Of a stretch of 64,000 nt of DNA, positions 24,728 through 32,490 are shown in pieces. The stretch is from the NCBI RefSeq assembly GCF_030296055.1, contig NZ_AP027370.1, positions 1,786,501 to 1,850,500 on the forward strand, written 5' to 3'. Made by a program: the position numbers and the translations under genes. How positions within the stretch are numbered: the stretch's first letter is position 1; each line of letters begins with the position of its first letter. This stretch comes from Hydrogenimonas cancrithermarum (GTDB lineage: Bacteria > Campylobacterota > Campylobacteria > Campylobacterales > Hydrogenimonadaceae). The notes under the pieces were generated by a model. The model worked only from the letters and a program-made list of their open reading frames with translations, ran no database searches and had not been told where the DNA came from.

Positions 24728-26852
24728 AACCCATTTCGAAAATCCCTGTGCGCGGCAACGGAGATGGATCTTTGAAATAGGTTATAGATGCTTCTTCGTG
24801 TTTCTGTTGGCATGCCTATCGCTTCATGCTCAGACATTGGAGCAGAAGCGTGTTGAGTTGATGGCGGCAACGGTGGAACGCAACGCTTCGGTAGTGGAAG
24901 CTTCCGGTGACGTCGTCGTCTATTACGGCGATACCATTTTGATGGCGGACCGTGCCGTGTACGATACGAACCGCTCGATTCTCGAACTTTTCGGAAATGT
25001 CGAGATGATCAAAGATATGAAACATGGGGCACTGAGCGACTACATCAGGATCGATCTGAAGCAAGAGCGTGACCTTTTCGAAAAGATTTTTCTCGTCGAT
25101 TTCGCTTCCGAACTCTGGCTTCGTGGAAAACAGGCCGAAAGAGAAGAGGAGATACTGCAGCTGGAAGATGCGCTCGTCTCGAGCTGCGATGTGGCTTGCC
25201 CCGACTGGCATATAGGCTTCACTTCCCTGGAGTACAACAGTACGAGCGAATGGATGGACCTATGGAACCCCGTCCTCTACATGAAAGATAGGCCGATACT
25301 CTATTTTCCCTATCTCGGTTTTTCGACGAACCAGGAGAGGCGGACGGGTCTTCTTCGCCCGGATGTCGGCATCTCGTCCCGCGACGGTTTCTTCTACAAC
25401 CAGCCGATTTTCATCGCCCCCGATCCGCAGTGGGATCTCGAAATCATGCCGCAGGTCCGTTTCAGCAGGGGGGAAGGGGTATTCGCGACCTTCCGTTTCG
25501 TCGACACGCCCCACTCCCGCGGAAAAATCACGACCGGATATTTTCATAGCAGAGAGAGTTTCGTCGACGAATACAATCTGAAGAACAGTTCCCATTACGG
25601 AGCGCAGGTGGACTACGAATCCCCCCAACTGTTTACCGATGGGAAAGGGAACAACCACGACGGGATCTATCTCGATATCACCTATCTCAACGATCCGGAC
25701 TATCTCAACCTGCAGGCGCGGTCGACGGCGGAACTTCTCAACAGTTCCCAGGTACAGTCGCGAGTCAACTACTATTTCAACACCCCCGAAAACTATGTGG
25801 GCGTCTATGGCAAATACTTCATCGACACTTCGCTCCCGTCGAACAAAGATACGATTCAAAGCATCCCGATCGTTCAGCTCCACCACTACCAGAACACACT
25901 TTTGGGATGGAATGCACTGCACTATTCCGCAGACTACCGTATCAGCAACCTCTTTACGGGTGCGGGCAAAAGTATTCAGATGCAGGAGCTCAACGCCCCC
26001 ATCATCTTCTATACCAGTTTTTTCGACGACTATCTGAACCTTTCGATTTCCGAAAATCTCTACTACTCCTATATCGGATACCAAAATCTCGGTGTTTCAA
26101 CGCCGAGCAACTACTATTCGATGTTTCGGAACTATCACAAAATCGATCTCTACAGCGATCTGGCCAGGAGTTTCGGTGATGTGTTTCACACCATGCAGAT
26201 GCGCGCGACCTACAACAAGCCGAGTTTCAGCAACGAAAGCGGCTATATCGATCCGGATGTCTCGGTCCTCAGGTCGCCCAGTGAAAACATGACACTCAGT
26301 GTCATCAACTATTTTTACGATGCCAAGGGGAACGATTTCGTCTATTACCGGATATCCCAGCCGGTGCTCTATGAAAAAAGCGAGCATCGATACGGTGATA
26401 TCGAACAGGAGCTTCGATACAGATTTTGGGAACATTACGAGCTTTATACCGACCTTTTCTTCTCCTACTATCTCGGTGCAGTCTCCTCCGCCACGTCGCA
26501 TGTCAAGTACGAAGACAGCGTCTATGATATAATGTTGACCCATTTCTATAAAGTATTACAAGAAGAGAGAACATCCGATTTTTACAGTATAAACGGCACC
26601 TACAAAAGCGAATCGGGCAATGACTGGTATGGAGAGGTCGCTTTCGACAATCTCGATGAAAGGATCAGCCGCTGGGGTCTCGGTGTCCACCTTTTCAGGC
26701 ACTGCTGGGATCTTAACCTCGGAGTCAAGGATGAGCGAAAGCCCATCCTGACCTCTGCTGGGGCCGAGTCGGTCGACAATCTGGTATTCTATTTTCAGAT
26801 CAATCTGGTGCCGCTTGGTGGATTTGAACAAAAGTACGAGCAGGAGTTTTGA
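24720..26852 (+). CDS. lptD: LPS-assembly protein LptD
   Basis: LptD is the outer-membrane barrel that inserts lipopolysaccharide into the outer leaflet. The 710-residue protein has a late hydrophobic signal (FFVFLLACLSLHA-Q). A LptA-like beta-jellyroll follows (EASGDVVVYYGDTILMADRAVYD, residues about 58-80, with GNVEMIKD). Then comes the long barrel region with the hallmark WHIGFTSLEYNSTSEWMDLWNPVLYMKDRPILYFPY-like junction, of which only parts are quoted here. Two Cys flank it (SSCDVAC), as expected for the disulfide of LptD. ATG 24720 overlaps the RDD stop; ATG 24690 is an alternative giving ten more residues. No strong ribosome site precedes either. Confidence 0.92.
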   Translation: MLRTHFENPCARQRRWIFEIGYRCFFVFLLACLSLHAQTLEQKRVELMAATVERNASVVEASGDVVVYYGDTILMADRAVYDTNRSILELFGNVEMIKDMKHGALSDYIRIDLKQERDLFEKIFLVDFASELWLRGKQAEREEEILQLEDALVSSCDVACPDWHIGFTSLEYNSTSEWMDLWNPVLYMKDRPILYFPYLGFSTNQERRTGLLRPDVGISSRDGFFYNQPIFIAPDPQWDLEIMPQVRFSRGEGVFATFRFVDTPHSRGKITTGYFHSRESFVDEYNLKNSSHYGAQVDYESPQLFTDGKGNNHDGIYLDITYLNDPDYLNLQARSTAELLNSSQVQSRVNYYFNTPENYVGVYGKYFIDTSLPSNKDTIQSIPIVQLHHYQNTLLGWNALHYSADYRISNLFTGAGKSIQMQELNAPIIFYTSFFDDYLNLSISENLYYSYIGYQNLGVSTPSNYYSMFRNYHKIDLYSDLARSFGDVFHTMQMRATYNKPSFSNESGYIDPDVSVLRSPSENMTLSVINYFYDAKGNDFVYYRISQPVLYEKSEHRYGDIEQELRYRFWEHYELYTDLFFSYYLGAVSSATSHVKYEDSVYDIMLTHFYKVLQEERTSDFYSINGTYKSESGNDWYGEVAFDNLDERISRWGLGVHLFRHCWDLNLGVKDERKPILTSAGAESVDNLVFYFQINLVPLGGFEQKYEQEF

Positions 26853-26872
26853 TGAAACGTTTCTGCCGCAAG

Positions 26873-26910
26873 GCGAAGTTTCGACAGTCTCATCATTGTT
26901 GAAGCTTCGC
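26873..26910 (+). other. Hairpin between lptD and mlaD
   Basis: Arms GCGAAGTTTC (26873-26882) and GAAGCTTCGC (26901-26910) pair at 9 of 10 positions around an 18-base loop and are followed by only three T. It could be an attenuator or an mRNA-stability hairpin rather than a full terminator. The next gene's ribosome site begins 10 bases later. Confidence 0.45.
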
Positions 26911-26933
26911 TTTAGAAAAAAGGAGATTTACAG

Positions 26934-28379
26934 GTGAAAACGGAAGCAAAAGTCGGTCTTTTTGTCACGATCGGACTTGTTTTGCTCTTTTTACTCAGTA
27001 CCCAGGTCAACAAATTCCAGGGGTTTGGAAAAAAAGGTTACGATGTCGAAGCGATCGTCAGCGATGCGAGCGGCCTGGAGAGGCATGCCAAGGTAAAGAT
27101 GAAGGGTGTGGAGATCGGCTACGTCAAAGAGATCTCCCTCTCCGGCACCAAAGTCGTTTTGACCCTCTTTGTCTATAAAAATGCGAAAATACCGAGTGAT
27201 TCGCAGGTTCTTTTGACGCAAGAGTCGCTGCTCGGCGGAAAATATATCAATATCATTCCCGGATCGGCACACGTCTATTTGGCTGAAGACGGGAAGCTGA
27301 CCCGCGAGAAGCCGATGGCGACGCTCGACGAGATGGGGACGCGTGTCGCAGAGGCGGCCGAGGAGCTCAGAGGGTTCATCCACGAACTTCGAAAAACGCT
27401 CGATCCCGGAAGCAGGGAGCATCTGAAAAATACGTTCAGCAATCTCGATACGCTGACACAAGACCTCAAAGAGGTCGTTTCGGGCAACAAGAAGGGAATC
27501 GACGATCTCGTAAAGAACATCAACGAAGCGGCGGAAAAGTTCGGGCGTATGTCGGCGAAATTTTCGGAGAGTGCCGATACAATCAACGGCGATCTGCCCG
27601 ATATCATGGCAAAGCTAGAAAAGACGCTCGATTCGTTTCAGGGGGTTGGAGAGACGCTCAATACGAAACTTCCGCGCCTCGCCGACAAGTTCGAGTCACT
27701 CGAAGATCAGCTCGATATCGTGATCAAAGAGAATCGAAAACCGCTCAAGAGCGCACTCACGTCGGTCGATGGCTTCTTCAAAAAAGGGCAGGGGACAATC
27801 GACAAGCTCGACGACTATCTCAATTCGGTCACCCAGAGCCGGCTCGATCTCGGGCTCGACTCCTACTACCTGGCCAACGACGGAAAGCTTAAAGGCGGTA
27901 TGCATATCGACTATATGCCGACCTATACGCGCCACTATATGCTGGATATCGTTTCCGGGCCCGACTATACGGAGCTTGTCAATGGTGAGTATCCGGCGGA
28001 GATGGACCATCAGAAGGGAAAGTTCTTCGTCTCCGCCCAGATCGGAAAACGGTTCGAAGATTTTCTGGTACGGGGCGGGCTTATCGAGAGCACGGCCGGT
28101 GCGGGTATCGACTATTTCGCCTATTACGACAAACTGAAACTTTCGCTGGATGCCTACGACTTCAGTGCCGTCAACGATATTCGTGGAGAGAAAGCCCACT
28201 TGAGAGCGACGATGCGATACCGTTTCTACAAGCACATCGACGCCTACCTCGGCGCAGACAACTTCCTCAATACCGATGCACGCAACCTCTTTTTCGGAAT
28301 GGGTGTATCGTTTGAGGACGACCGCATCAAGTACCTTCTCGGTGCAGGTGCGAGTGCCGGAGCCAGTGCCGCCCAATGA
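26934..28379 (+). CDS. mlaD: MCE/MlaD-family lipid-transport protein with C-terminal beta-rich region
   Basis: MlaD-type MCE proteins form the periplasmic hexamer of lipid ABC transporters. The 481-residue protein starts at GTG with AAGGAG nine bases upstream. It has one N-terminal TM (about residues 7-22) and the MCE domain (YDVEAIVSDASGLERHAKVKMKGVEIGYV ... ESLLGGKYINI, about 36-105; only parts are quoted). A long helical coiled-coil-prone stretch follows (about 130-300). The remaining 180 residues alternate hydrophobic and aromatic residues like outer-membrane barrel strands (HYMLDIVSGPDYTEL, GKFFVSAQIGKRFEDFLVRG, YRFYKHIDAYLGADNF). Such an extension suggests contact with the outer membrane. 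The permease and ATPase genes are not next to it. Confidence 0.85.
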   Translation: MKTEAKVGLFVTIGLVLLFLLSTQVNKFQGFGKKGYDVEAIVSDASGLERHAKVKMKGVEIGYVKEISLSGTKVVLTLFVYKNAKIPSDSQVLLTQESLLGGKYINIIPGSAHVYLAEDGKLTREKPMATLDEMGTRVAEAAEELRGFIHELRKTLDPGSREHLKNTFSNLDTLTQDLKEVVSGNKKGIDDLVKNINEAAEKFGRMSAKFSESADTINGDLPDIMAKLEKTLDSFQGVGETLNTKLPRLADKFESLEDQLDIVIKENRKPLKSALTSVDGFFKKGQGTIDKLDDYLNSVTQSRLDLGLDSYYLANDGKLKGGMHIDYMPTYTRHYMLDIVSGPDYTELVNGEYPAEMDHQKGKFFVSAQIGKRFEDFLVRGGLIESTAGAGIDYFAYYDKLKLSLDAYDFSAVNDIRGEKAHLRATMRYRFYKHIDAYLGADNFLNTDARNLFFGMGVSFEDDRIKYLLGAGASAGASAAQ

Positions 28380-28645
28380 GTTCGGCGTATGAGAAGATTC
28401 ACGATGCGCTCGAAACATTGGGGCTTCCTTCGCATGTGAGCCTCAAAGATATTACGGCGCGTTACCGTTATCTTGCATCGGGGAAACATCCCGATGTGGG
28501 AGGAGAAGGCGAGGAGATGGCCCGCATCAACGAGGCGTACCGATTGCTGAAAAGTTATATCGAGAATTACAGATTTTCGTTCAGCGAAGAGGAGATTCTC
28601 AAACAGTTTCCACAGGATGCCCATGCGAAAAGGTTTAGGTTTTAA
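28376..28645 (+). CDS. J-domain (DnaJ-like) protein
   Basis: The 89-residue protein is almost entirely a J domain. Helix II (LKDITARYRYLASG) is followed by the HPD loop (His38-Pro39-Asp40), then helix III (MARINEAYRLLKSYIE). The HPD triad is needed to stimulate Hsp70 ATPase. No zinc or substrate-binding domains follow, so it is probably a specialised co-chaperone. Its ATG overlaps the mlaD stop (ATGA), so the partner process may concern the envelope, though this is only positional. It ends 49 bases before pnp. Confidence 0.88.
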   Translation: MSSAYEKIHDALETLGLPSHVSLKDITARYRYLASGKHPDVGGEGEEMARINEAYRLLKSYIENYRFSFSEEEILKQFPQDAHAKRFRF

Positions 28646-28694
28646 ACCTTTAGAGTGTAAAATAGGGCGATGACAGATAAAAGGATAATGAAAA

Positions 28695-30896
28695 ATGGCA
28701 TGCAGATTCGAATTTGAAATGAACAACCGTCAAACGGTATACGAGACGGGAAAAATAGCGCGTCAGGCGAATGGTTCGGTTGTGCTGCGCAGCGGAAAGA
28801 CCGTTTTGCTCGCGACCGCCGTGATGGACGACAAGCCGGTAGAGGAGCACTTTCTGCCTCTGACGGTGCAGTACATCGAGAAGAGTTACGCAGCCGGGAA
28901 GATTCCGGGTGGATTCGTCAAGCGAGAAACGAAACCCGGAGACTTCGAGACGCTGACGTCGCGTCTGATCGACCGTTCTCTCAGGCCGCTTTTCCCCAAA
29001 GGGTTCTACAATCCGGTACAGATCACGGTCATGTTGCTCAGTGTCGATGAAAATGCCGATCTGCAGTCGCTTGCACTCGATGCGGCATCGGCGGCCCTGT
29101 TCATGTCGGATATCCCTGTGGAGCGGTGTGTCTCCGGTGTGCGTATCGGGCGTAAAGAGGGGGAGTTCGTTCTGAACCCTTCATTGGAGGAGCTGGAAGA
29201 GGGGACGCTGGACCTCTTTGTTTCCGGAACGAAAGAGGATCTTCTGATGATCGAGATGCGGGCCATCGGGACCGTCGACGTCGAAATCGAACCGACCGTC
29301 GCCATCGATCCGATGATGGACCCGATGCTGGCGGACGAGATTGTCCAGATTCCTCATGTCAACGAGCTCAAAGAGGAGGAGCTGGTCGAAGCGATCGCAC
29401 TGGCCAAACAAGCGATTACGCTAGCGGCGGGCGAGTACGAGCGAGTCTTCGCCGAAGCGGCCAAACCGAAAAAAGCGGTCGAACTCTTCGAAGAGAGAGC
29501 CGATCCTTCCATTGTAACCTATATCAAAGAGTTCTATATGGAAGAGATCAACCGTGCACTCGACGGTATGGCCAAAAGCGAACGCGGCGGTGAGATCAAG
29601 GCACTGGTCGCAAAAGTTTTGGAAGACGAGACGGCCCAGGCCGAAGGGTGGAGCGAAGATCAAATCAAAGCCGCAGTGGGTGAAGTCAAACGCGAGCGTG
29701 TTCGGGCGATGATCCTGGAGGAGGGAAAACGTGCCGACGGCCGCGGCCTGCGGGATGTGCGTCCGATATCCATCGAGACCAACCTGCTTCCGAGCGTTCA
29801 CGGCTCATGCCTCTTTACACGAGGCGAAACACAGGCCCTCGTCACCTGTACCCTCGGAAACCGTCAGGATGCGCAGATGTTCGAGCGCATTACGGGCAAA
29901 AGTGCCAGTTACGAAGAGTTCATGGTTCACTACAATTTTCCCGGTTTCAGTGTAGGCGAAGCCTCCCGTATCGGACCTCCGGGCCGACGCGAGCTCGGCC
30001 ACGGCAACCTGGCCAAACGCGCACTCGAGCCGGCGCTCGACAAGACGCAGCTCGATATGATCATTCGTCTGGTATCGGAGATTCTCGAATCGAACGGATC
30101 GTCTTCGATGGCGACGGTCTGCGGCGGTTCGCTCGCGCTCAAAGCCGCTGACGTTCCGGTGCTGAAACTGATTGCCGGTGTTGCGATGGGTTTGGTGACC
30201 GAAAACGACAAATACGCCATTCTCACCGATATCATGGGGCTTGAAGACCATGACGGCGATATGGATTTCAAAGTGGCGGGAAGCGAAGATGGCATCACAG
30301 CCCTGCAGATGGATATCAAGCTCGGCGGTGTCAGCCTCGATCTTCTGAAAGAGGCGCTCGACCAGGCGAAAGAGGCACGTCTGCATATCCTCGGCATCAT
30401 GGAAGAGGCGGCCAAAAAGATAGAAGTCAATGAAGAGGTGCTTCCGAGTACCGAGATTTTCCATATCGAGCCACACAAAATCGTCGACATCATCGGTCAG
30501 GCGGGCAAGACGATTCGTGAAATAATCGAAAAGTTCGAAGTCAACATCGACCTCGACAAAAAACAGGGCGAAGTGAAGGTGACGGGGCCGAGCAAGGCGA
30601 AAGTGAAGGCCGCGTGCGACCATATACGTTCCATTGCCGAGGGCTCGGCGAAAAAAGAGCTTCCGCAGTTCGAGATCGATAAGCCGATCAAAGGGAAAGT
30701 GAAAAAAATCGTCGACTTCGGTGCTTTCGTCGAACTGCCTGGCGGCGTGGACGGCCTTCTTCACATCTCCAAAATTTCACGCGGACGCATCGGCCATCCA
30801 AGCGATCTGCTGCATGAAGGGCAGGAGATCGAAGTGGTCGTCAAGTCTCAAAAAGGCCATAAAATCGAACTGGCACTGTCGAAACCGATCGATTAA
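28695..30896 (+). CDS. pnp: Polyribonucleotide nucleotidyltransferase
   Basis: PNPase degrades RNA 3' to 5' by phosphorolysis. The 733-residue protein has two RNase PH domains: the first covers about residues 10-150, and the second begins at RADGRGLRDVRPIS and includes the FFLR-type catalytic neighbourhood with HYNFPGFSVGE and PPGRRELGHGNLA. They are separated by an all-helical domain. A KH domain (HKIVDIIGQAGKTIREI) and a C-terminal S1 domain (GKVKKIVDFGAFVELPGGVDGLLHISKIS) follow; quoted strings are fragments of the domain. The ATG has AGGATA 8 bases upstream. All parts are present and the length is normal. Confidence 0.97.
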   Translation: MACRFEFEMNNRQTVYETGKIARQANGSVVLRSGKTVLLATAVMDDKPVEEHFLPLTVQYIEKSYAAGKIPGGFVKRETKPGDFETLTSRLIDRSLRPLFPKGFYNPVQITVMLLSVDENADLQSLALDAASAALFMSDIPVERCVSGVRIGRKEGEFVLNPSLEELEEGTLDLFVSGTKEDLLMIEMRAIGTVDVEIEPTVAIDPMMDPMLADEIVQIPHVNELKEEELVEAIALAKQAITLAAGEYERVFAEAAKPKKAVELFEERADPSIVTYIKEFYMEEINRALDGMAKSERGGEIKALVAKVLEDETAQAEGWSEDQIKAAVGEVKRERVRAMILEEGKRADGRGLRDVRPISIETNLLPSVHGSCLFTRGETQALVTCTLGNRQDAQMFERITGKSASYEEFMVHYNFPGFSVGEASRIGPPGRRELGHGNLAKRALEPALDKTQLDMIIRLVSEILESNGSSSMATVCGGSLALKAADVPVLKLIAGVAMGLVTENDKYAILTDIMGLEDHDGDMDFKVAGSEDGITALQMDIKLGGVSLDLLKEALDQAKEARLHILGIMEEAAKKIEVNEEVLPSTEIFHIEPHKIVDIIGQAGKTIREIIEKFEVNIDLDKKQGEVKVTGPSKAKVKAACDHIRSIAEGSAKKELPQFEIDKPIKGKVKKIVDFGAFVELPGGVDGLLHISKISRGRIGHPSDLLHEGQEIEVVVKSQKGHKIELALSKPID

Positions 30897-30919
30897 ACAT
30901 CGTTTTACGAAAGTAAAGA

Positions 30920-30998
30920 TATAATTCGCCTGCAAAGTGATAAGTAGGGATACGCAAGCCGAACGGACTTTGCAGCGCAGCCGGAGCGTCATCTCCGG
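30920..30998 (+). promoter_or_regulatory. atpE promoter -10 box and structured 5' leader
   Basis: A perfect TATAAT (30920-30925) without a good -35 box lies about 100 bases before the atpE ATG. The leader then holds two hairpins: CTGCAAAGT (30930-30938) with ACTTTGCAG (30967-30975), and CCGGAG-CGTCAT-CTCCGG (30981-30998). The AGGAG ribosome site lies just after them and stays free. The hairpins may stabilise this very abundant mRNA or keep the ribosome site open. Confidence 0.5.
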
Positions 30999-31023
30999 AA
31001 AAAATATTTTACAGGAGCTTTTC

Positions 31024-31329
31024 ATGAAAAAGTTTTTTCTTTTGATGGTAGCATTTGCAGGGTTTGCATTTGCAGGTGAAGGTGAGTCTATGATCCAGGC
31101 GTACAGTGTCGTCGCAGCGGGCGTCGGCCTCGGTCTCGCAGCACTCGGTGGTGCGATCGGTATGGGTAACACGGCAGCTGCGACGATCGCAGGTACAGCT
31201 CGTAACCCGGGCCTTGGCGGTAAACTGATGACAACCATGTTCATCGCGCTCGCGATGATCGAAGCACAGGTTATCTATACCCTGGTTATCGCACTTATCG
31301 CTCTTTACGCAAACCCGTTCCTCGGATAA
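31024..31329 (+). CDS. atpE: F-type ATP synthase subunit c
   Basis: Subunit c forms the rotating proton- or sodium-binding ring of F1Fo ATP synthase. The 101-residue protein begins with a leader-like hydrophobic segment (residues 1-17, cleavage after FAFA), as is usual in this phylum. Two TM helices follow, joined by the polar loop ARNPGLGGK. The ion-binding carboxylate is Glu80 in ALAMIEAQVIY. The first helix carries the Gly-rich GVGLGLAALGGAIGMGN packing motif. As in other Campylobacterota, atpE is separate from the rest of the atp operon. An AGGAG ribosome site precedes the ATG, and a strong terminator follows. Confidence 0.96.
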   Translation: MKKFFLLMVAFAGFAFAGEGESMIQAYSVVAAGVGLGLAALGGAIGMGNTAAATIAGTARNPGLGGKLMTTMFIALAMIEAQVIYTLVIALIALYANPFLG

Positions 31330-31349
31330 TTTGCATATTTTTTGAAAAA

Positions 31350-31383
31350 AGGCCCGGGCCTCTTGACTCGGGCCTTTTTTTTT
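31350..31383 (+). terminator. Strong rho-independent terminator of atpE
   Basis: Perfect arms AGGCCCG (31350-31356) and CGGGCCT (31369-31375) are followed by an unbroken run of T from 31375 to 31383, 20 bases after the atpE stop. Confidence 0.93.
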
Positions 31384-31423
31384 GATAAAATTTCGGCCTC
31401 TTAACAACAACTACCTAACAGAT

Positions 31424-31509
31424 GCGCAGGTGGTGGAATCGGTAGACACGCTGTCTTGAGGGGGCAGTGGGCTTTGCCCGTGCGAGTTCAAGTCTCGCTC
31501 TGCGCACCA
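31424..31509 (+). tRNA. tRNA-Leu (anticodon GAG)
   Basis: The 86-nt sequence folds as a class-II tRNA. The acceptor stem is GCGCAGG with TCTGCGC around a D arm with TGGAATCGGTAGACA. The anticodon stem CTGTC/GGCAG has loop TTGAGGG, giving anticodon GAG. A long variable arm (TGGGCTTTGCCCG) and T arm GCGAGTTCAAGTCTCGC follow, and the terminal CCA is encoded. The long variable arm and GAG anticodon identify leucine. It lies just after the atpE terminator and marks the edge of the polysaccharide locus. Confidence 0.96.
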
Positions 31510-31655
31510 CGTTTTCAACAACACTCTACAAAAATCATTTTTCGATCCATCCTTCTTCACATTCCTACCGGATAAACCGCCCATCATATAGTTTTAATCC
31601 AAATCGTTGTAAAATAAACGCATCAATGCACGCATAATAAAAAACAGGAGTGGAT

Positions 31656-32489
31656 ATGAGAAGTTTATGGATTGTCATGATACCTGTGATGATGCTTCTT
31701 TTTGGCGGGTGTTCGGCCAACAAAGAGTACAAGTATTTCAATCAGAACCTCGATGAAGAGAAAGTCGTGACGGAAGTGTCGGACGAAGAGTATGAAGCGG
31801 AAAAACGGTACGAATGGAAGATTCAGCCGGGTGACCGGCTGGAGATCAGAGTCTTCAACCAGAGTGCTTCCTCCGTCGGAGGGCAGATGACTTCCATTCT
31901 CGACCAGAGTCTTACCTACATGAACCGAAGCGGTGTCGACGGGATGCTCGTTCCGCCGGACGGCAAGATCCATATCCCTCTGATCGGAACGGTAGCGGTC
32001 GAAGGCCTGACCGAGACGAAAGCGGCGCAGCGGCTGACGCAGGAGTACAAGAAGTATCTTAGAAATCCTTTCGTCTCCGTGAAAATTCTCAATCAGCGTC
32101 TGCTGGTGCTTGGCGAAGTCGGTTCTCCGGGTGTCGTTCCTGTCAACAGCGGAACGATGACCCTTTTCGAAGCGCTCGCGATGACCGGAGACCTCACAGA
32201 CGATGCGATGCGTACCAATATTCTGATCATTCGCGGAGACCTGCGTCATCCTCAGGTCAGAAAAGTGGACCTGACCGATATGCGCAAACTGCGCGTCGCG
32301 AGTCTCATTCTGCGTCCGAACGACATCGTCTATGTTCAGCCTCGCAACATGAAGGCGATTATGAAGGAGATGGTCGAAATGGGATCGTACTTCAACTTCC
32401 TCAATACGATCATGTCGCCGTTCCTGACCTATCAGGCGATCGATCAGGGATACAATATCGGCATCGTGCCGGGTAACAGTGGGAACTGA
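31656..32489 (+). CDS. Wza-like outer-membrane polysaccharide export lipoprotein
   Basis: OPX (Wza) proteins form the outer-membrane channel for capsule or exopolysaccharide export. The 277-residue protein has a lipoprotein signal (LLFGGC, Cys19) and a Poly_export domain starting at YEWKIQPGDRLEIRVFNQ. GKIHIPLIGTVAVEGLTETKAAQRL follows (fragments), then an SLBB-type domain from LLVLGEVGSPGVVPVNSGTMTLFEAL. The start at ATG 31656 has CAGGAG upstream; a GTG six bases earlier is less likely. No start of the C-terminal amphipathic helix of E. coli Wza is evident, and the protein is shorter, as in many Wza relatives. It is immediately followed by the Wzc-like kinase. Confidence 0.9.
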   Translation: MRSLWIVMIPVMMLLFGGCSANKEYKYFNQNLDEEKVVTEVSDEEYEAEKRYEWKIQPGDRLEIRVFNQSASSVGGQMTSILDQSLTYMNRSGVDGMLVPPDGKIHIPLIGTVAVEGLTETKAAQRLTQEYKKYLRNPFVSVKILNQRLLVLGEVGSPGVVPVNSGTMTLFEALAMTGDLTDDAMRTNILIIRGDLRHPQVRKVDLTDMRKLRVASLILRPNDIVYVQPRNMKAIMKEMVEMGSYFNFLNTIMSPFLTYQAIDQGYNIGIVPGNSGN

Positions 32490-32490
32490 T

